NCBI RefSeq assembly: GCF_014656545.1
Contig: NZ_BNDS01000018.1
Span: 1-43,340, forward strand
Origin: Neobacillus kokaensis
GTDB lineage: Bacteria; Bacillota; Bacilli; Bacillales; Cytobacillaceae
DNA: 43,340 bases
Reading direction: 5' to 3'
In this document: piece after piece, positions 39,818 through 43,340 of the stretch
How positions within the stretch are numbered: position 1 is the first letter of the stretch
Layout: every line of letters starts with the position of its first letter
The notes under the pieces: model-generated
The model's database searches: none
Told to the model about the DNA's origin: nothing
What the model saw: the letters and a program-made list of their open reading frames with translations, nothing else
Position numbers and translations under genes: made by a program

Positions 39818-41872
39818 TTGAAGAAGAAAAAGCAGAAAGAAAATATAGTGAAAAACCAAATCCGATGGAGACTGAATGGTCTCTTTTTCATGGTCTTTGT
39901 TCTTTTTTCTATCCTGATTCTCCGCCTTGGCGTTATCCAAATTATTAAAGGGGAAGCCTACGCAGCTCAAACAAAGAATACAGATGTGACACCCGTCAGC
40001 TATTCCGTTCCACGTGGAAAAATATTTGATACAAATAATAAGTTAGTAGTCTACAATATTTCAGAAAAGGCGATTATCTATACCCCGCCGAAAAATCCGC
40101 AGCCGGGTGAATTGCTTGAACTGGCCAAAAAGTTAAATACCTTTCTGGTCATGACTGCTAAAGAGATCAATAAAGTGACTGAGCGGGATTTGAAAGATAT
40201 CCGGCTATTAGTACATAACAATGGCACGGATTTAATCAACAAAAAAGAGGAGAAATTATACAAACAGGAAAAGCTGAATGACAAGGATATATATAAATTA
40301 AAATTGAACCGCATTAAAGACAGCGATCTCATGGCAATGGACAAAAACCTGGCGGCCATCTATCGGAAACTTTCCTCCGCCATCGCCTTAACTCCGACGA
40401 TTATCAAAAATGAAAATGTAACAGATGAAGAATATGCGAAGGTCAATGAAAATCTGGAAAACCTATCGGGTGTGGATGTCACGACCGATTGGAAAAGGGG
40501 ACGCACCTATGGGGAAACGTTTTGGAATATGCTCGGGGAAGTAACGAGTGCAGATGAAGGTCTCCCGGCAGAAAAGGTAGATTACTATACGGCTAAAGGG
40601 TACGAACTGAATGACCGAGTCGGGAAAAGCTATATTGAAGAGCTTTATGATGGTGTGCTGCAGGGGCAAAAGGAAATAGTGAAAACAGTGACAGATTCAA
40701 ATGGAAATGTGGTGAGTACAGAGACTGTATCGGAAGGGAAGAACGGCAAGGATATTGTTCTGACCATTGATATGGAGTTTCAAGCCCAAGTGGAAAAAAT
40801 TATGCAGGAAGAGTTAGTCAGTGCAATCCAAAAGCCGCATACGGATACGCTTGACACTGCCTTTGTTGTAGCAATGGAACCGAAAACAGGCCGAATTCTT
40901 GCGATGTCAGGAAAGGTGTATAACAGGAAGTCCGGAGAGTTTACCGATTTTACACCGGGAACCTTCACCTATGCGTTTGAACAGGGATCCGTTGTAAAAG
41001 GAGCCACCGTATTAACCGGATACCAAACGGGTGTAAGAGATTTTGGGGAAATCGATTTGGATGAAATCATGCGATTTAAGGGGTCGGGAACCTTTTCCTC
41101 TTACCAAGTCATGAACCGAATTAACGAATTAGAGGCATTAGAGCGTTCATCAAACGTTTATATGTGGAAAACCGCCATTGAAATTATGGGCGGCAAGTAT
41201 GTCCCCAATGGCATATTGAATATCAATCCGAAAAAAATTGAAACCATCCGCTATTATTTCAACCAATTTGGCTTGGGCATCCCGACCGGTATTGGCTTTG
41301 GTAATGAAACAGCGGGAATCAAAGGAATCAATCCAAGCACCTACTTTCAAATTGCCATTGGACAATTAGATACCTATACACCAATGCAAATTGCCCAGTA
41401 TATTACAACGATTGCCAATGGAGGATTCCGGATGAAGCCCCAATTAGTGAAGGAGATTCGTGAACCCAATATGAATGGCAATGAACCGGGCAACGTAATC
41501 GATGAAATTGAACCAGTGGTGTTGAATCGGGTGGATATGAGCGAGGAGATGCTTAAGAGGGTCCAACAAGGTTTTTGGCTGGTTACCCATGGTTCCAAAG
41601 GAACAGCGAAAGGATATTATAAAGATGAACCTTACAATGCCGCTGGTAAAACCGGGACCTCGGAATCTTATAAAAATGGGGTGAAGACTTGGAATCTTTC
41701 TTTTGCTGGTTATGCGCCATTCAATGATCCCGAGATTGCCATTGCCGTTATTGTGCCAAATGCCTACCGTGATGGTTATGCTCAGCCGCACAGTGCTGCT
41801 AATATCATCAGCCAACGGGTTTTTCGGGCATATTTTGATCTTAATGAAAAAGGACGACCAGCTACAAAATGA
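39818..41872 (+). CDS. Class B penicillin-binding protein, PbpA/PbpH-like
   Basis: 684-residue cell-wall transpeptidase. One N-terminal membrane anchor (LFFMVFVLFSILILRLGVIQ) is followed by a dimerisation domain starting VPRGKIFDTNNKLVV, then the transpeptidase domain: Ser391-Val-Val-Lys394, SSN at 444-446, and KTGTS at 611-615. The order and the long helical insert match the elongation-type PBPs PbpA/PbpH of Bacillus, rather than MecA-type proteins with an NTF2-like domain. The start is TTG 39818, with GAAAGG about 11 bases upstream. It has its own BlaI operator. Inferred role: an inducible, low-affinity PBP that keeps wall synthesis going under beta-lactams. Confidence 0.9.
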   Translation: MKKKKQKENIVKNQIRWRLNGLFFMVFVLFSILILRLGVIQIIKGEAYAAQTKNTDVTPVSYSVPRGKIFDTNNKLVVYNISEKAIIYTPPKNPQPGELLELAKKLNTFLVMTAKEINKVTERDLKDIRLLVHNNGTDLINKKEEKLYKQEKLNDKDIYKLKLNRIKDSDLMAMDKNLAAIYRKLSSAIALTPTIIKNENVTDEEYAKVNENLENLSGVDVTTDWKRGRTYGETFWNMLGEVTSADEGLPAEKVDYYTAKGYELNDRVGKSYIEELYDGVLQGQKEIVKTVTDSNGNVVSTETVSEGKNGKDIVLTIDMEFQAQVEKIMQEELVSAIQKPHTDTLDTAFVVAMEPKTGRILAMSGKVYNRKSGEFTDFTPGTFTYAFEQGSVVKGATVLTGYQTGVRDFGEIDLDEIMRFKGSGTFSSYQVMNRINELEALERSSNVYMWKTAIEIMGGKYVPNGILNINPKKIETIRYYFNQFGLGIPTGIGFGNETAGIKGINPSTYFQIAIGQLDTYTPMQIAQYITTIANGGFRMKPQLVKEIREPNMNGNEPGNVIDEIEPVVLNRVDMSEEMLKRVQQGFWLVTHGSKGTAKGYYKDEPYNAAGKTGTSESYKNGVKTWNLSFAGYAPFNDPEIAIAVIVPNAYRDGYAQPHSAANIISQRVFRAYFDLNEKGRPATK

Positions 41873-41874
41873 GG

Positions 41875-41903
41875 TTGACATCCATCTACTACACGTGTAG
41901 TAT
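41875..41903 (+). promoter_or_regulatory. Strong sigma-A promoter of the beta-lactamase gene
   Basis: TTGACA at 41875-41880 and TAGTAT at 41898-41903, spacer 17. The first operator overlaps the -10, so it is repressed by BlaI until induced. Confidence 0.8.
41887..41902. promoter_or_regulatory. BlaI-type operator 1 of the beta-lactamase gene
   Basis: TACTACACGTGTAGTA, a perfect palindrome overlapping the -10 of the beta-lactamase promoter. Confidence 0.88.
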
Positions 41904-41919
41904 TATTTTTGTGTTTTAA

Positions 41920-41935
41920 TACTACATGTGTAGTA
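41920..41935. promoter_or_regulatory. BlaI-type operator 2 of the beta-lactamase gene
   Basis: TACTACATGTGTAGTA (near-perfect palindrome), 33 bases centre-to-centre from operator 1, about three helical turns, so BlaI dimers would sit on the same face. A weaker third half-matching site (TATTACACATGTATTC) follows near 41952. Confidence 0.85.
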
Positions 41936-42218
41936 TTGTTGTGTAATCGAATATTACACATGTATTCAAAATCGGTGAAAGGAGGAAATTCTCCCTCAGC
42001 ATTGTAGGAAGCTTAAGGTTATGAAAAAGTGAGATTGAATAGGTTTAAATAAAATGCAAATTGGAATAAGCTTTACGTTGCATAAATAATGAAATTGAGT
42101 TCGATAGTAATACACAATTTTTGAATCTGCTGGTTATTAGCAGATCAGTGTTAATCAAAACATAATGATTAAACCCGTTTTAAGGACATCTAATATTAAT
42201 AGAAAGAGGTTAAAAATC
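41936..42218 (+). other. Long leader of the beta-lactamase gene
   Basis: About 280 transcribed bases without a clear gene. A good ribosome site (AAAGGAGG near 41979) is followed by GAAATTCTCC, which can fold back on it, and no normal start codon follows at the right distance. A hairpin (ATCTGCT/AGCAGAT) lies at 42125-42145. It may hold a leader peptide remnant or a control element. Confidence 0.4.
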
Positions 42219-43151
42219 ATGAGGAAAACACATAATTTTTTCAGTATGAATAATTTTATAATTGCCCTCTTTGTGCTAGTGGTTGCAATTGTACCCCTCG
42301 CCGGCTGGTCGATGACCACCAATAACCTTTCTGACAAGGCCGAAAAGGCAGTCAAAAAGACACCGGCACCCCATATACACCGTAAGTTTGCAGAACTTGA
42401 GCATAAATTTGACGCTAGGCTCGGAGTCTACGCGATCGATACAGGTACAAATCAGACCGTTTCCTATCGGCCTAATGAGCGGTTCGCTTACGCATCTACG
42501 TTCAAAGCTCTAGCAGCAGGTGCATTGCTGCAGCATTACTCCATTGATCAACTCGACGAATTAGTCAAATACAGCAGAGAGGACATAGTTACATATTCCC
42601 CTGTCACAGAGCTTCACGTAGATACTGGGATGACTCTCCGGGAAATTATTGAGGCAGCTGTTCGATATAGCGATAACACCGCGGGGAATCTTTTATTAAA
42701 GAAACTGGGAGGACCTGAGGGATTTGAAACAGCACTGAGGCAGATGGGCGATAATGTTACCCAAGTTGATCGCTACGAGACGGAGTTGAACTCAGCTGTT
42801 CCTGGAGATACACGTGACACAAGCACACCAAAAGCGCTTGCTGCCAGCCTCCAGGCATTTGCAGTCAGTGACTTGCTCCCTGCTGAAAAACGTATGCTCT
42901 TGATAGATTGGATGAGGGGAAATGCCACTGGAGATGCATTGATTCGTGATGGTGCACCAAAAGGCTGGGAAGTAGTTGATAAGAGCGGGGCAGGAAGCTA
43001 TGGAACGCGGAACGACATTGCGGTTGTTTGGCCGCCGAATAGAGCTCCTATTGTCATCGCAGTTCTATCCAGCCGTGATGCACAGAATGCTACCTTTGAC
43101 AATGCCCTTATCGCAGAAGCTGCCAAGGTCGCACTTAACGCTTTAAAATAA
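42219..43151 (+). CDS. bla: Class A beta-lactamase
   Basis: 310-residue exported serine beta-lactamase. The N-terminus is a Sec signal ([20 protein letters not shown]) without a lipobox Cys. Active-site motifs are complete: STFK (Ser70/Lys73 in ABL numbering), SDN (130), the omega-loop ETELN (Glu166, Asn170), and KSG (234-236) followed by [15 protein letters not shown]. It resembles the Bacillus cereus and Bacillus licheniformis penicillinases. ATG 42219 has AAAGAGGT 8 bases upstream; ATG 42165 lacks a site. The gene is GC-richer than blaR1 and may have a separate origin. Two BlaI operators and a strong promoter control it. Confidence 0.95.
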   Translation: MRKTHNFFSMNNFIIALFVLVVAIVPLAGWSMTTNNLSDKAEKAVKKTPAPHIHRKFAELEHKFDARLGVYAIDTGTNQTVSYRPNERFAYASTFKALAAGALLQHYSIDQLDELVKYSREDIVTYSPVTELHVDTGMTLREIIEAAVRYSDNTAGNLLLKKLGGPEGFETALRQMGDNVTQVDRYETELNSAVPGDTRDTSTPKALAASLQAFAVSDLLPAEKRMLLIDWMRGNATGDALIRDGAPKGWEVVDKSGAGSYGTRNDIAVVWPPNRAPIVIAVLSSRDAQNATFDNALIAEAAKVALNALK

Positions 43152-43201
43152 ATATTTTTCTCATCACAATTCTGCACTTGATCAGTTAAAAATCGAAAAA
43201 A

Positions 43202-43340
43202 CTGTCCCATAGAAAGGTTCTATAGGACAGAACCAGCAAAGGAATAGCAAAACCTGTCTCATAGAAAGGTTCTATGGGACAAAACCAGCAGTGGGATCGG
43301 TAAAACTGTCCCATAGGAGGAGTCTATGGGACAGAACCAG
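43202..43340 (+). repeat. 52-bp tandem hairpin repeat, cut by the window end
   Basis: CTGTCCCATAG or a close variant begins at 43202, 43254 and 43306, so the period is 52 bases. Each unit folds: CTGTCCCATAG, a 7-base loop (AAAGGTT or GAGGAGT), then CTATGGGACAG, followed by AACCAGCA. Unit three has a perfect 11-bp stem, units one and two carry one or two mismatches. The array continues past the window. It follows the beta-lactamase gene by 50 bases and may act as its terminator. Confidence 0.85.

Noticed and set aside
39818..41872. MecA-type PBP2a
   Set aside because: The protein lacks the NTF2-like MecA N-terminal domain, and its dimerisation domain starts directly after the membrane anchor as in PbpA/PbpH.
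43202..43340. CRISPR array
   Set aside because: The repeated part is a palindrome with spacers that are themselves similar between units, and no cas genes are present.

Overview
The window looks like chromosome from a low-GC Firmicute of the Bacillaceae (a Neobacillus, Cytobacillus or Peribacillus-type bacillus). Evidence for this is the AT-rich sequence, strong AGGAGG-type ribosome sites, frequent TTG and GTG starts, an S-box SAM-I riboswitch, a ydaO-type c-di-AMP riboswitch in front of a KimA-type potassium importer, a BlaI/BlaR1-controlled class A beta-lactamase, and a GC-rich dispersed element of a kind common in bacilli. The species cannot be fixed from this sequence alone. No rRNA, tRNA, CRISPR array, complete insertion sequence or complete prophage was seen.

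Layout. 1-1835: the two permease genes of a sugar ABC importer and a terminator. 2279-5733: a GC-richer small membrane protein, a secreted-type or cytosolic serine hydrolase followed by decayed sequence, and an AraC/GyrI-like regulator on the minus strand. 6011-9436: alkaline phosphatase, a lipoprotein, a frameshifted Rrf2 gene and uracil-DNA glycosylase. 9548-11706: a GIY-YIG nuclease-like protein and a TauE/SafE permease, with a broken copy of part of that permease upstream. 12000-14382: two short-chain dehydrogenases, one with an internal stop codon, divergent from a TetR regulator across a perfect palindromic operator. 14383-16034: a gene graveyard with several decayed minus-strand reading frames. 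16035-19787: a large secreted GH84 hexosaminidase. 19889-22114: two small proteins, one GyrI-like, divergent from a WYL-domain regulator across a GC-rich repeat. 22736-25937: a YczE-like membrane protein, then a SAM riboswitch controlling a sodium:solute symporter and an OsmC-like protein.

26432-33051 is the conflict and defence-like part: a secreted WHH-type nuclease toxin divergent from a SUKH (SMI1/KNR4) protein, a PLD-helicase-DUF3427 protein, a Nudix hydrolase and an HsdR-N nuclease-like protein. 33302-34649 holds decayed sequence and a phage-type replication protein. 34919-37305 holds a small acidic protein and the c-di-AMP riboswitch with kimA. 37515-43151 is a beta-lactam resistance locus: blaI, blaR1, a class B PBP and a class A beta-lactamase, with BlaI-type operators in front of blaI, the PBP gene and the beta-lactamase gene. 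The window ends in a 52-bp tandem repeat of hairpins.

Three patterns stand out beyond the gene list. A roughly 50-bp hairpin repeat family occurs five times in the same orientation between 15390 and 28435. The resistance locus joins inducible drug destruction with an inducible PBP under one repressor. Single-base inactivation is frequent (Rrf2, dehydrogenase and zinc-ribbon genes), which suggests recent decay or base errors in the assembly.
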